DNA of 51,265 nt from an uncultured bacterium (GCA_959020415.1 CAUERX010000007.1:1-51265); one strand, 5' to 3'; shown: positions 8,690 to 17,317, counted from the first letter of the stretch. The notes: a model not told the origin generated them from the letters alone. Numbers and translations: made by a program.

Positions 8690-8826
8690 TAAGCAGCGTT
8701 ATCTTGAAAATTGTAATGTGTTTATTTCCTAAAGGGGTTACCATGTAACTTTAGCTGCAAAGCGAAGGTATTAATATAATACACCCTATAATTTGGCAAG
8801 ATAACCTCTCACGCGATAGAGGGAGG
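8690..8826 (+). promoter_or_regulatory. rpsD autoregulatory mRNA leader (S4 leader)
   Basis: 150-nt 5' UTR between a strong promoter and rpsD. A perfect 9-bp long-range stem pairs 8698-8706 with 8797-8805, enclosing an inner hairpin with GTTAC/GTAAC (about 8738-8750) and another at GTATTA/TAATAC (about 8769-8783). Known rpsD leaders in Firmicutes bind S4 to repress their own translation. Position and structure fit, but I cannot confirm a covariance-model match. Confidence 0.7.
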
Positions 8827-8832
8827 AAAAAT

Positions 8833-9435
8833 ATGGCTAGATATACAGGACCTATGTATAAAAAATCTAGAAGACTTAGTTTTTCAGTTTTAGAAAACGG
8901 TAAGGAGCTCGCTAAAAAGCCTTACATTCCTGGAGAACACGGTCAAGACAGAAGAAAAAAATTATCTAACTATGGTGTACAACTTCAAGAAAAACAAAAA
9001 GTTAGATTTATGTATGGCCTTAACGAAAAGCAATTTAGAAAAACTTTCGAAAGAGCTGGCAAAATGAAAGGCGTACATGGTGAAAACTTACTTAAGTTAT
9101 TAGAAAGCCGTTTAGATAATTTAGTTTATCGTATTGGTTTTGCAACTACAAGAAAAGGCGCAAGACAATTAGTTAACCATGGTCACATTACCGTTAATGG
9201 TAAACGTGTTGATATTCCATCTTACCAAGTTAAACCTGGTGATGTTATTGGACTTATGGAAAATGATAAAGAATTAGCTGTGGTTAAAGCTTCTTTAGAA
9301 GCCTTACAAAAAAGAGTTGATTTCATTACTTATGATGATAAGAAAATGGAAGCTATTTATGTTAGAATGCCAGAGCGTGCTGAATTAAATGCTGATATTG
9401 ATGAAGCATTAATTATCGAATACTACAACAGATAG
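8833..9435 (+). CDS. rpsD: 30S ribosomal protein S4
   Basis: Primary 16S rRNA-binding protein that nucleates 30S assembly. 200 residues, standard length. An N-terminal ARYTGPMYKKSRR region is followed by the S4 RNA-binding domain (LESRLDNLVYRIGFATTRKGARQLVNHGHITVNG, from about residue 91). The ATG follows GGGAGG. The gene is monocistronic with its own terminator, as in Bacillus, and is preceded by a structured leader consistent with autoregulation. No zinc-binding cysteines are present in the N-terminus, so it is the Cys-free type. Confidence 0.98.
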   Translation: MARYTGPMYKKSRRLSFSVLENGKELAKKPYIPGEHGQDRRKKLSNYGVQLQEKQKVRFMYGLNEKQFRKTFERAGKMKGVHGENLLKLLESRLDNLVYRIGFATTRKGARQLVNHGHITVNGKRVDIPSYQVKPGDVIGLMENDKELAVVKASLEALQKRVDFITYDDKKMEAIYVRMPERAELNADIDEALIIEYYNR

Positions 9436-9458
9436 AAACAAGAGGAATCTTGTTTTTT
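9436..9458 (+). terminator. rpsD terminator
   Basis: 8-bp stem AAACAAGA/TCTTGTTT with a GGAA loop (9436-9455) followed by a T run, starting directly after the stop codon. Confidence 0.9.
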
Positions 9459-9502
9459 TCTTTGAAATATGTGAATATATATAATCACAGAGGCGTTAAC
9501 TT

Positions 9503-10230
9503 ATGGAAGACTAAAGAAAAAAGAACTTCTTTAATTAAGCAATATAAGTATGCTAAAAGGCATAATGATTATTCTGAAATGGTAATAATTACCGTAGCTC
9601 TTTTCGATAGAACGACTGAGCAAGAGATTTTATTTGGACAATATTTAATAGCTAATGGAAAAATAGAAGAAACAAGAGCTACTTTTGGAAGTACAAATGG
9701 AGGGAAAATGATTATTTTAGATTATCTGAACTTTCTCAGATTGCCTTTGGGCAAAAAATTGGGCATTAGCTAGTAAACAAGTTTATGGACTTAAAACTAA
9801 ATTTCCATATATTATATATATTTATAAAGATTTTCAAAAAGACTTACTAGGATTAATAATACCTTTAGCGAAATCCGATTCTGAAAAATACTTATTTTGA
9901 CAGCTTGACGATTTTTCTTTAGATCGTTTAATAAAATTTATGATTAACAAAGTTTCAGCTTTTCCTCAGATTTTTGATTTTAAAGGGGCCGATTTAGAAG
10001 AACTTTTATGGAGTGCAAATACGAGTTTACTTGAGATTAATGATCGCGGTAATCAAATAAATTGTTTTACAGAACTACCAATGTTTTTTGATAAGTATTT
10101 TTTAGCTAATGGTGAGCTAGGAATTGAAGTGGCGACAGTACCATTTACAACGGATATTTATGCGATTAAACCAATGATTAAACGTCCTTTAAATAAACCA
10201 GTTTATCCACTAATAAAGCACAGAAATTAA
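9503..10230 (+). pseudogene. Decayed gene, function unknown
   Basis: A continuous protein can be pieced together only by switching frames. An ATG at 9503 with AGAGG upstream is followed by a frame change near 9511, another near 9735 and another near 9768. An in-frame TGA lies at 9898-9900. After it the frame stays open to 10230 (KFMINKVSAFPQIF to KPVYPLIKHRN). The pieces LSQIAFGQKIG, WALASKQVYGLK and PYIIYIYKDFQKDLLG read like real protein in adjacent frames. Three or more shifts plus a nonsense codon make a pseudogene more likely than sequencing error. I do not recognise the family. A shared terminator follows. Confidence 0.7.
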
Positions 10231-10256
10231 AAAAATGCAGGTTATTCTGCATTTTT
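10231..10256. terminator. Bidirectional terminator
   Basis: 10-bp perfect stem AAAAATGCAG/CTGCATTTTT with a six-base loop between the pseudogene and the DUF2207 gene. Confidence 0.85.
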
Positions 10257-10257
10257 C

Positions 10258-11907
10258 TTATCTAACGCCTCCGCCTCCACCAGAGAAACCACCAGAACTC
10301 ATTCCACCACCGGAAAAGCTTCCACCGCTATAAGCAGCACTATGGGCAGCGTCAGTCCATGAATGAGTAATAAGATTTAAAGCGATAATATGGTTGAAGT
10401 ACATTTCATTATCACGATATAAATCAGGATAGAAATCTTTTAATTGTTTCGCAACTTTATCTGCAATACCAAACATTTCAGCGAAGATTAAGTATTCATC
10501 CCAAAGATGAATTTCGATTGCTTGTTTATCTTCTATTTTGGTCATTTCATTAAGAAATTTCTTTAAACCTTTTAGTCTTGTTACTTCTTCAGCAAGTTTT
10601 GAAGTGAATTTTAATATATTTCTTTTTTTATTTGGTTTATATTCTTCTTCTGTTTTAATAATATAGCCTTTTTCTATTAAAATATCCTTTGAAACGTTTT
10701 CGGCACTTTCTAACCATTTATCAAGCTTTTGATAGTTGGTAGTACACCACTTTTTGAAATCTTTAGGATTAACCCTATTATCTTTAGCGCTTTGTTTTAT
10801 TAGTCCCGCTAATTCAGCTTCGATTTCATTTGGAAAGTCATTAAGATTATTAACATCAATAAGGAAGTTATCATTTTTATTGAAATCAAATCTACCACCA
10901 TCGTATGGGATCATGTCAATTTTCTTTTCTTTTAACCACTTTAATAAATAAGCATTTAAAAGATTTTCTTTTAAAATGATACCGCTATATTTTCCTATAT
11001 AATAAGCTTCTAAAATATCCTTATCAAATGGAATGTCACGGAAGTAATTGATATCTTTTGGGATAATATATTCTGTTTTATCAATGCGGTCTTGAGCTTG
11101 TTTTGAAATTAATGAAATTGTAATAATTAAAACAATGATTAAAAAGATGAAACCGAAAACTGAAAACACAAATAAGGTTGAAAATGAGTCGTTTTCATTT
11201 AATTTTGCACCTTCTAATGCTTCATTGGCGACATCTTTATATGTTCCACTTTTATTAATACTTAAAGTAAACATATCTTTTGGGAAACCTACTAAAGCAA
11301 CCACATATTCATCGGATGACATTTTACTCTTACTCTTAAAAATAATTTGATTATCTTTAATGCTATTTTTACTATCAAAGCCATATGAACTATATTTGAT
11401 ATTCCCTAATTTACTAGGTGCATTAATAGTCAAGCTAAATTTATCTGGAGCTTGTTTCATGTTTTGAGGTAAAAAGGTAAAATATAATATTTGGCTATCA
11501 TCATACTGCCACACTAAGTTATTTACAGTATAAGTAACAGTGTAAGTATGGGTTCCATATTCAATTCCCCAGCAAAGTTCTAAACCATCAGAAGTTTTAT
11601 TAATACCATTTTTATTGGCTTTTTCAGCCTTACTATTATTAACATTCCAACTATTTACGTGAGTATATTTTTTGCCGTCTCTAGAAACTTCAAAATTAGT
11701 AATTGATCTATCTGCCATTTTGCCAAAGGCGTGATAACTTTCGGTCCCCTCATCAGCGTCAATTTTCCACACTTCAGTTACATGGCCATTACCATTTTGA
11801 TCAATATCAACAGTTGTTTCTAAACTATCTAAATTATTTGCTTTAACCCCGCCTATAAAAGTAAAACAAACAAAGAACATAGCCATCATTAGTAATTTCT
11901 TTTTCAT
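10258..11907 (-). CDS. DUF2207 domain membrane protein
   Basis: 549 residues. A signal peptide (about 1-23) precedes an extracellular beta-rich domain with the ...VTEVWKIDADEGTESYHAFGK... style seen in DUF2207 proteins. A central transmembrane helix lies around residues 243-268, followed by a cytoplasmic domain of about 270 residues. The end is a glycine/serine tail (SGGSFSGGGMSSGGFSGGGGG), typical of this family and possibly flexible or aggregation-prone. Members are widespread in Firmicutes but their role is unknown. GGAGAG lies upstream of the ATG. It is a single-gene unit with terminators on both sides. The family call is from recalled architecture. Confidence 0.78.
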   Translation of the reverse strand: MKKKLLMMAMFFVCFTFIGGVKANNLDSLETTVDIDQNGNGHVTEVWKIDADEGTESYHAFGKMADRSITNFEVSRDGKKYTHVNSWNVNNSKAEKANKNGINKTSDGLELCWGIEYGTHTYTVTYTVNNLVWQYDDSQILYFTFLPQNMKQAPDKFSLTINAPSKLGNIKYSSYGFDSKNSIKDNQIIFKSKSKMSSDEYVVALVGFPKDMFTLSINKSGTYKDVANEALEGAKLNENDSFSTLFVFSVFGFIFLIIVLIITISLISKQAQDRIDKTEYIIPKDINYFRDIPFDKDILEAYYIGKYSGIILKENLLNAYLLKWLKEKKIDMIPYDGGRFDFNKNDNFLIDVNNLNDFPNEIEAELAGLIKQSAKDNRVNPKDFKKWCTTNYQKLDKWLESAENVSKDILIEKGYIIKTEEEYKPNKKRNILKFTSKLAEEVTRLKGLKKFLNEMTKIEDKQAIEIHLWDEYLIFAEMFGIADKVAKQLKDFYPDLYRDNEMYFNHIIALNLITHSWTDAAHSAAYSGGSFSGGGMSSGGFSGGGGGVR

Positions 11908-11959
11908 TTTTCCACTCTCCTATAACTTTATTGTAACATAATAGTAATCTAAAATGAAG

Positions 11960-11987
11960 AAAAATCTAGAAGGTTATCTAGATTTTT
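11960..11987 (-). terminator. Terminator overlapping end of CDF gene
   Basis: 11-bp stem AAAAATCTAGA/TCTAGATTTTT (11960-11970 with 11977-11987). The CDF stop codon (11974-11976) lies in the loop, and a T run follows on the minus strand. Confidence 0.8.
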
Positions 11988-12843
11988 GAGTTGGTACGAC
12001 ATCGATATTAATATATTTTATTTTTATGGTTTTATTTTTCTTCAGTTCTATAGTTAATTTATTTTCTAAGTCACTAATTTCTCTTAAGGTTATATTAGGA
12101 TCTAGTTCTAAAGTCAAATGTGTTTTATAATATGAGCCATATTTAATTAACTGGGTACGATGTTTATTAATAACTTCATAATTATTTAAAATATTTTCAA
12201 TTGATTCTAAATGTGTTTTTTCAATATCTACTTCCCCAATTAAATTCATGACATTTTGTTTAATAATTGGAATTCCTGTTTTTATAACTAATAAAGAAAT
12301 AATAATGCTGCCTAGAATATCAGCATATTCAAGAATGGGAAGGTAATTAGAAAACTGCATAACTATAACTACTAACACTACACCTACGCTTGAGTAAACA
12401 TCAGTCATTGATTCTTTAGCCGCAGTTAAAAGGAGTCCACTATTTAACTTTTCACCATTTCTTAATAATGTATTAACACTATACAATTTCATTAGAGTAA
12501 CACCAATTAAAAGTCCAATAACGGCAAGCGATGGAACAATTGGTTCTTTAAAAAAGCTAGTTACTAAGATGAATATCCCTAACAATATAATAATAGCACC
12601 GATTAATAAATTAGTAATATACTCGGCTCTACCAAAACCAAATGGATGGATTTTTGTTGGTCTTTTTCTTGAAATTTTAGAGCCAATTAAAGCAAATATA
12701 TCAGTAATGAAATCTGAAAAGGTATGCATTCCATCAGCAAATAAAGAGGAAACGTGGAAGATAATCCCCCCACTTACTTTAATAATAGATATTAAAAGAT
12801 TATTAACCATACTAATAATCAGGCACTTACGTTCGAGTTTCAT
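11974..12843 (-). CDS. Cation diffusion facilitator metal exporter
   Basis: 289 residues with about six transmembrane helices and a C-terminal cytoplasmic domain, the CDF layout for proton-coupled export of divalent metal. TM2 carries FADGMHTFSDFITD (an HxxxD site) and the following loop has the conserved HPFGFGRAEY. In TM5 the expected HxxxD is replaced by ExxxD in AAKESMTDVYSS, so the metal site is atypical. Substrate is unresolved (Mn, Fe, Zn or Co possible). The ATG at 12843 has AGGTGA upstream. A GTG at 12852 overlaps that site and is rejected. It stands alone with no visible metal-responsive regulator nearby. Confidence 0.88.
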   Translation of the reverse strand: MKLERKCLIISMVNNLLISIIKVSGGIIFHVSSLFADGMHTFSDFITDIFALIGSKISRKRPTKIHPFGFGRAEYITNLLIGAIIILLGIFILVTSFFKEPIVPSLAVIGLLIGVTLMKLYSVNTLLRNGEKLNSGLLLTAAKESMTDVYSSVGVVLVVIVMQFSNYLPILEYADILGSIIISLLVIKTGIPIIKQNVMNLIGEVDIEKTHLESIENILNNYEVINKHRTQLIKYGSYYKTHLTLELDPNITLREISDLENKLTIELKKNKTIKIKYINIDVVPTQKSR

Positions 12844-12954
12844 TATAATCACCTAACCAATTATAACATGTTTTTTGAAGAGATAATAGCAGGTAATGTT
12901 TTTATTCTAATAATTTTACAGATAGGAAGTTTTGATATAATGGTTCTTATTGAT

Positions 12955-12984
12955 AGAAAAACATCTGAAAAATTTCAGATGCTT
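12955..12984 (-). terminator. Terminator of deoC-tyrS-gmk operon
   Basis: Stem CATCTGAAA/TTTCAGATG (12962-12970 with 12973-12981) followed by a T-rich run on the minus strand, immediately after the gmk stop. Confidence 0.8.
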
Positions 12985-13685
12985 TAATTACTTATGTGAT
13001 CGATTTTTTCTGATAAGTCTTCATTAACAAAGTCTTTATCATCTTCCATTAATAATTCATGTATTTCCTCTTCTTTGGTGTCAAGGAATACTTCTTCAAT
13101 ACGGTCTACGCGGCATTTTTCTGCTTGAATAATTGCCTCAACTTTATTAACGGCATCTTTTAAATCATCGTTAACAACAACGTAGTTGTATTTTGTAACT
13201 TCATTGACTTCACGGTAAGCGGTGTGAAAACGCTCAATAATCTTTTCGTGACTATCAGTTTTCCTATTTTTTAGTCTTTTAACTAAAGTTTTTAATGAAG
13301 GTGGCATTATGAAAATGAAAATGGCTTCAGGAATTAACTTTTTAATATTAGCCGCTCCTTCAATTTCAATTTCGAGAAAAACATCGATTCCTTGATCTAA
13401 TTTTTCACTGATTAAAGCTTTGGGAGTACCATAGTAATTACCAGCGTATTTAGCGTGTTCTAAGAAGTAACCTTCTTTTATTTTTTGTTCGAAAACTTCG
13501 TCAGTAACAAAATTATAAGTTACCCCTTTTATATCATTTGGTCTAATTGGTCTTGATGTTGTCGATACAGATAGCCATCTGTTTTGAGGATTTGTTTCTA
13601 ATAATTCGCTCATTACGCTACCTTTACCACTGCCACTTGGACCGGAAATAACAATCAATTGTCCCTTTTCTTTTTGTCTAATCAT
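12984..13685 (-). CDS. gmk: Guanylate kinase
   Basis: Phosphorylates GMP to GDP with ATP. 233 residues: the P-loop GPSGSGKGSV is at about residues 15-24, followed by the GMP-binding region SVSTTSRPIRPNDIKGVTY and the lid segment. The C-terminus is about 25-30 residues longer than usual (roughly 205) and acidic (EEEIHELLMEDDKDFVNEDLSEK), with no recognisable domain. AAGGAGA precedes the ATG. Only 14 bp separate it from tyrS, so it is the last gene of the T-box-controlled deoC-tyrS-gmk operon. Confidence 0.95.
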   Translation of the reverse strand: MIRQKEKGQLIVISGPSGSGKGSVMSELLETNPQNRWLSVSTTSRPIRPNDIKGVTYNFVTDEVFEQKIKEGYFLEHAKYAGNYYGTPKALISEKLDQGIDVFLEIEIEGAANIKKLIPEAIFIFIMPPSLKTLVKRLKNRKTDSHEKIIERFHTAYREVNEVTKYNYVVVNDDLKDAVNKVEAIIQAEKCRVDRIEEVFLDTKEEEIHELLMEDDKDFVNEDLSEKIDHISN

Positions 13686-13699
13686 TAACGTTCTCCTTT

Positions 13700-14923
13700 T
13701 TAGAATTTTCCAATAAAGTATTTTTTCTTACCACGTTTAATAACTAAAATTTCTCCTTCAATTGCGATATCTTTATCGACGAAGAATCCTTCGTCAGTGA
13801 TTTTTTCTTCATTAATAGTAATACTGCCAGCACTTACAAATTCTCTAGCTTCTCTTTTACTTGAAGCAATTCCACCATCAACTAAGAAGTCAATTATATT
13901 GACATTTTCTTTTGCTTTAAAAGTTGGAACACCTTTGAACCCTTCAATTATTTCGTCTTTGCTTAAATCTTTTATTTGCCCACTAAATAAAGCTTCACTT
14001 ATTCTAAGGGCTTTTTCATATTCTTCTTTTCCATGAACTAAGGTGACAACTTCTTTAGCTAAGGCTTTTTGAGCAATTCTTTGTTCTGGATTTTCATTTT
14101 GTTGTTTTTCAATTTCTGTGATTTCTTCTGGTGTTAAAAATGTAAAGATTTTTAAATAGCTAATTACCATTTCATCTTCAGCATTGATGAAGACTTGATA
14201 CATTTCATAAGGTGATGTTAAATTTTTATCAAGCCAAATGGCATTGCCTTCACTTTTTCCAAGTTTTTTACCATCTTTAGTTGTAACTAATGGCATTGTA
14301 AATCCATAAGCTTCTTTGCCAGTTTTCTTTCTAATTAAATCAATACCAGCAGTAATATTTCCCCATTGGTCAGATCCTTCAACTTGCAATGTGCAATTTT
14401 TATTTTCGAAAAGCCATAGGAAATCTAATGCTTGCATTATCATATATGAAAATTCTGTATAAGTAATACCACTATCTAATCTTCTTCTAATAATATCTTT
14501 ATCTAGCATGTAGTTAACATTAAAATATTTACCATAGTCTCTTAAAAAATCGATAAAATTGATTTCTTTTGACCAATCATAATTGTTAACCATCTCATAG
14601 CCAAATAAACTCGTAATTTGTTTTTTGATAGCTTCATAATTTTCTTGAACAGCTTGTTTTGAAATCATAGCTCTTTCAGTAGTTGGTCTAGGATCTCCTA
14701 TCATTCCAGTAGCTCCACCAACTAGTAAAATTGGATGATGTCCACCTTGTTCTAATCTTTTAGCGGTTAAAAGTGATGAAAGATGTCCAATGTGAAGACT
14801 ATTTGCAGAAGGGTCAGTTCCCCAATAGAAGGTTAGTCCTCCATTATTAATTTTTTCTTCTAGATCATCACCGGCTTCATCTTTTATAAGCCCGCGCCAT
14901 TTTAATTCATCATATAGTTTCAT
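13700..14923 (-). CDS. tyrS: Tyrosyl-tRNA synthetase
   Basis: Class I aminoacyl-tRNA synthetase charging tRNA-Tyr. 407 residues: HIGH is at residues 44-47 in SLHIGHLSSLL and the KMSKS-type loop is KLGKS near residue 230. A C-terminal S4-like tRNA-binding domain includes SKREAREFVSAGSITINEEKI. The start ATG overlaps the deoC stop by one base (TAATG). Its ribosome site AAAGGAG is encoded in the last deoC codons, so translation is probably coupled. The operon leader is a T-box whose specifier reads TAC (Tyr), matching this gene and identifying it as the regulated target. Confidence 0.97.
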   Translation of the reverse strand: MKLYDELKWRGLIKDEAGDDLEEKINNGGLTFYWGTDPSANSLHIGHLSSLLTAKRLEQGGHHPILLVGGATGMIGDPRPTTERAMISKQAVQENYEAIKKQITSLFGYEMVNNYDWSKEINFIDFLRDYGKYFNVNYMLDKDIIRRRLDSGITYTEFSYMIMQALDFLWLFENKNCTLQVEGSDQWGNITAGIDLIRKKTGKEAYGFTMPLVTTKDGKKLGKSEGNAIWLDKNLTSPYEMYQVFINAEDEMVISYLKIFTFLTPEEITEIEKQQNENPEQRIAQKALAKEVVTLVHGKEEYEKALRISEALFSGQIKDLSKDEIIEGFKGVPTFKAKENVNIIDFLVDGGIASSKREAREFVSAGSITINEEKITDEGFFVDKDIAIEGEILVIKRGKKKYFIGKF

Positions 14924-15627
14924 TATTCTTCTCCTTTCTCACATGTACAATTATCACAGTGACAATTATTACAAGTACACTCGTGAATATTGTTAACGAT
15001 TTTTACACTATTACTTGTGCCTATTCTTGTAGCCCCAGCCTCAATTAATTCATTCATTTTGTCATAGGTATCGATACCGCCAGAGGCTTTTATCTCTAAG
15101 ACTTCGTTCTTATGCTTATTTATTAATTTAACATCATCTACTGAAGCACCTCTTTTACCAAAGCCAGTTGAAGTTTTAATGAAATTAACAAAGGTGTCAT
15201 TACAAATCTCGGTCACTTTGATAATTTCATCTTCGGTTAATAATGATGTTTCAATAATTACTTTTAAAACTTTGCCGTCGATAGAATCTCTAATTTCTTC
15301 AATTTCAGCTTGAATATATTTATAGTCTTTGTCTTTTAGTGCGCCAACGTTTATAACCATATCTATTTCATCAGCGCCCACTTCAACAGCTTCGATAGCT
15401 TCGAAAGCTTTGGTTTTAGGGGTATTCATTCCTAGCGGAAAACCAATTACTGTACAAACGTGAACGTTAGACTCTTCTAACAATTCTTTAGCCAAACCGA
15501 CATAACATGGATGAACACAAACTGTTTCAAAATCATATTCCATTGCCTCTTTACAAAGTTTAGCAATATCTTTACTAGTGGCATCCATTTTCAAATTAGT
15601 ATGATCAATATATTTTCCTATTTCCAT
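14923..15627 (-). CDS. deoC: Deoxyribose-phosphate aldolase with Cys-rich tail
   Basis: Class I aldolase splitting 2-deoxyribose-5-phosphate into glyceraldehyde-3-phosphate and acetaldehyde in nucleoside salvage. 234 residues; Schiff-base Lys151 in FIKTSTGFGKRG and the second active-site Lys180 in EIKASGGID are present, so the enzyme looks intact. Oddly, the barrel is followed by a tail with six cysteines (217, 219, 222, 224, 227, 229; pattern CxCxxCxCxxCxC) and EKGEE. This is not part of the usual enzyme and looks able to bind metal or redox-active ligands. It is first gene of the operon, behind a tyrosine T-box, with AAGGAGG before the ATG. Confidence 0.95.
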   Translation of the reverse strand: MEIGKYIDHTNLKMDATSKDIAKLCKEAMEYDFETVCVHPCYVGLAKELLEESNVHVCTVIGFPLGMNTPKTKAFEAIEAVEVGADEIDMVINVGALKDKDYKYIQAEIEEIRDSIDGKVLKVIIETSLLTEDEIIKVTEICNDTFVNFIKTSTGFGKRGASVDDVKLINKHKNEVLEIKASGGIDTYDKMNELIEAGATRIGTSNSVKIVNNIHECTCNNCHCDNCTCEKGEE

Positions 15628-15644
15628 AATTTTTCCTCCTTAAA

Positions 15645-15850
15645 ATAAAAAAAGCCCTATAATATAAGGACGGAATTATCCGCGGTACCACCTTATTTCA
15701 TAGTGCCTATGCGCTTACAGTTTATAACGGTAACTTACCGATTTGACTCCAAATATGTAATTCATTATTTAACCTTGGTTAGTTTTCATTTCCCACTAAC
15801 TTTCTAATTTACTAGTTAAACAACTACTTGGTATTTTTCCTCATCAATTA
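15645..15850 (-). promoter_or_regulatory. T-box leader, tyrosine specifier
   Basis: On the minus strand the conserved T-box AAGGTGGTACCGCGG occupies 15680-15694 and is followed by a terminator stem and a T run near 15648-15656. Upstream, the Stem I region contains AGTTAGTGGGAAATG-type distal elements. The specifier-loop sequence GAA-T-TAC-AT places a TAC (Tyr) codon at 15757-15759. T-boxes sense uncharged tRNA and allow read-through when the cognate amino acid is scarce. The specifier matches tyrS, the second gene of the operon. Confidence 0.9.
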
Positions 15851-15855
15851 ATAAG

Positions 15856-15884
15856 ACTATATCATATGATTTTTATTTAGTCAA
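15856..15884 (-). promoter_or_regulatory. Sigma-A promoter of tyrosine T-box operon
   Basis: TTGACT (15879-15884), 17 bp, TATAGT (15856-15861) on the minus strand. The -35 overlaps the last codons and stop of gtrA, so the two units are packed end to end. Confidence 0.8.
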
Positions 15885-16305
15885 CTTTTTCTTTTTTAAA
15901 AACCATTATTTTACTTAAAATATAATTCATGATTGTTACAACTACTTGAACTATTAATTTAGCGATTGTATCATTAATGTGCATTAAACTAAACATAATA
16001 TACATAAGGGCCATGTCAGCAATCAATGATGTTACTCTGGCTAAAACAAAGTTAGTAGCCTCTTTGGTTTTTTCTTTGCCTATGGTCTTACTTTTAAATA
16101 CATATTTCCTATTAGTAATATATGCGAAAGCTACAGCACATATCCAAGATAAGACATTAGCAATTTGAATATCTAAATCTGTTTTAGCAGAAAGAAATGT
16201 ATTAGCAAATAAAAGATAAGTAAGGACGCTAACAACGGTTGTTAGAACGCCAAAGAAAAGATAACTAATTATTTCTTCGTATTTGTTATATAGATTTTTT
16301 ATCAT
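15877..16305 (-). CDS. GtrA-family membrane protein
   Basis: 142 residues with four predicted transmembrane helices and the GtrA features SYLFFGVLTTVVSVLTYLLF near the start and an ANVLSWICAVAFAYITNRKYVF segment. GtrA-type proteins are thought to help move polyprenyl-linked sugars made by a partner glycosyltransferase across the membrane. Here that partner lies directly upstream and overlaps by 20 bp. The ATG at 16305 follows AAGGAG inside the upstream gene. An in-frame upstream start at 16326 lacks a ribosome site. The pair probably modifies a surface polymer. Confidence 0.88.
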   Translation of the reverse strand: MIKNLYNKYEEIISYLFFGVLTTVVSVLTYLLFANTFLSAKTDLDIQIANVLSWICAVAFAYITNRKYVFKSKTIGKEKTKEATNFVLARVTSLIADMALMYIMFSLMHINDTIAKLIVQVVVTIMNYILSKIMVFKKEKVD

Positions 16306-17245
16306 TTGTTTGCTCCTTATTATCAATTATTTCTCTAGTTATATAAATTGGTCTTTTTTTAGTTTCAACGTATGTTCTAGCTAAATACTCACCAATAATT
16401 CCGATACAAAGTAACTGTAATCCACCTAATAACAGTATTAAAGTAACAATTGTAGCATATCCAGGTATTTCAATAAAGAAAAATAGCTTTTGAACAACTA
16501 CTATAATTAAGTATACTAATGATAATAGAGAAACTATAATACCTGTTATAGTAGCTAGACGAAGAGGAACAGTAGTAAACGATACGATACCTTCAATGGC
16601 ATATTTAAATAATTTCCAAAATGACCATTTTGTTGTTCCGGCATTTCTATCTTCAACATCGTATGGCATATAGTAATTGTTAAAACCAACCCATGAAAAA
16701 ATACCTTTAGAAAAACGGTAATATTCTTGCATTTCTAATATAGCATCAACCATGCCTCTTCTTAGAGTTCTGAAGTCACTAGCCCCTCTAACAAATTCAA
16801 TTTCTGACATTTTATTTATTAATCTATAGAATGTATCTTTACAGAAGGTTAAAAATCCACCTTCTTTTCTTTGATCCTGGTAGGCAACAACTGAATCATA
16901 TTCAGGATGATTATCTAAAATTTCAACCATTTTTTTTACATATTCAGGTCTTTGTTGCAGGTCAGCATCAATAATACAAACATAATCGCCTTTAGAATTT
17001 TTTAAACCGGCATAGATTCCTGACTCTTTACCAAAATTTCGAGAAAAATTGATTATTTTAATATTTTGAGTGTTTTCTTTAGCTATTTGTTTAAGCTTAT
17101 CCATGGTATTATCTTTACTACCATCATTGATAAATATTATTTCATAATCATAGATACTATCTTTAAAAGTCTTTTCAATAGTATCTGTAAATAGTTTTAT
17201 GTTCCCTTCTTCATTATAACAAGGAACGACTAATGATAACTTCAT
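16286..17245 (-). CDS. GT2 polyprenyl-phosphate glycosyltransferase
   Basis: 319 residues. The N-terminal GT-A fold has VVPCYNEEGNI, INDGSKDNT and the DxD-type DADLQQRPE near residue 88. The C-terminus has two transmembrane helices (about 222-250 and 257-292) ending IGEYLARTYVETKKRPIYI, the signature of the GtrB/DPM1-like group that loads a sugar onto undecaprenyl phosphate. It is translationally overlapped by the gtrA-like gene, forming a flippase-transferase pair. AAGAGG precedes the ATG at 17245. An extended -10 (TGGTATAAT at 17275-17283) and a 14-bp palindrome at 17265-17278 lie just upstream and may be regulatory. The sugar is unknown. Confidence 0.92.
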   Translation of the reverse strand: MKLSLVVPCYNEEGNIKLFTDTIEKTFKDSIYDYEIIFINDGSKDNTMDKLKQIAKENTQNIKIINFSRNFGKESGIYAGLKNSKGDYVCIIDADLQQRPEYVKKMVEILDNHPEYDSVVAYQDQRKEGGFLTFCKDTFYRLINKMSEIEFVRGASDFRTLRRGMVDAILEMQEYYRFSKGIFSWVGFNNYYMPYDVEDRNAGTTKWSFWKLFKYAIEGIVSFTTVPLRLATITGIIVSLLSLVYLIIVVVQKLFFFIEIPGYATIVTLILLLGGLQLLCIGIIGEYLARTYVETKKRPIYITREIIDNKEQTNDKKSI

Positions 17246-17317
17246 AATATACCTCTTTTCACTAATCATTAATGATTATACCATAAATAATGGTGTGTGT
17301 GCACTTTTCCAAAGAAA

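Noticed and set aside
12916..12942. Plus-strand promoter TTTACA...TATAAT between the CDF and gmk genes
   Set aside because: Spacing is only 15 bp and no plus-strand gene or structured RNA follows before gmk.
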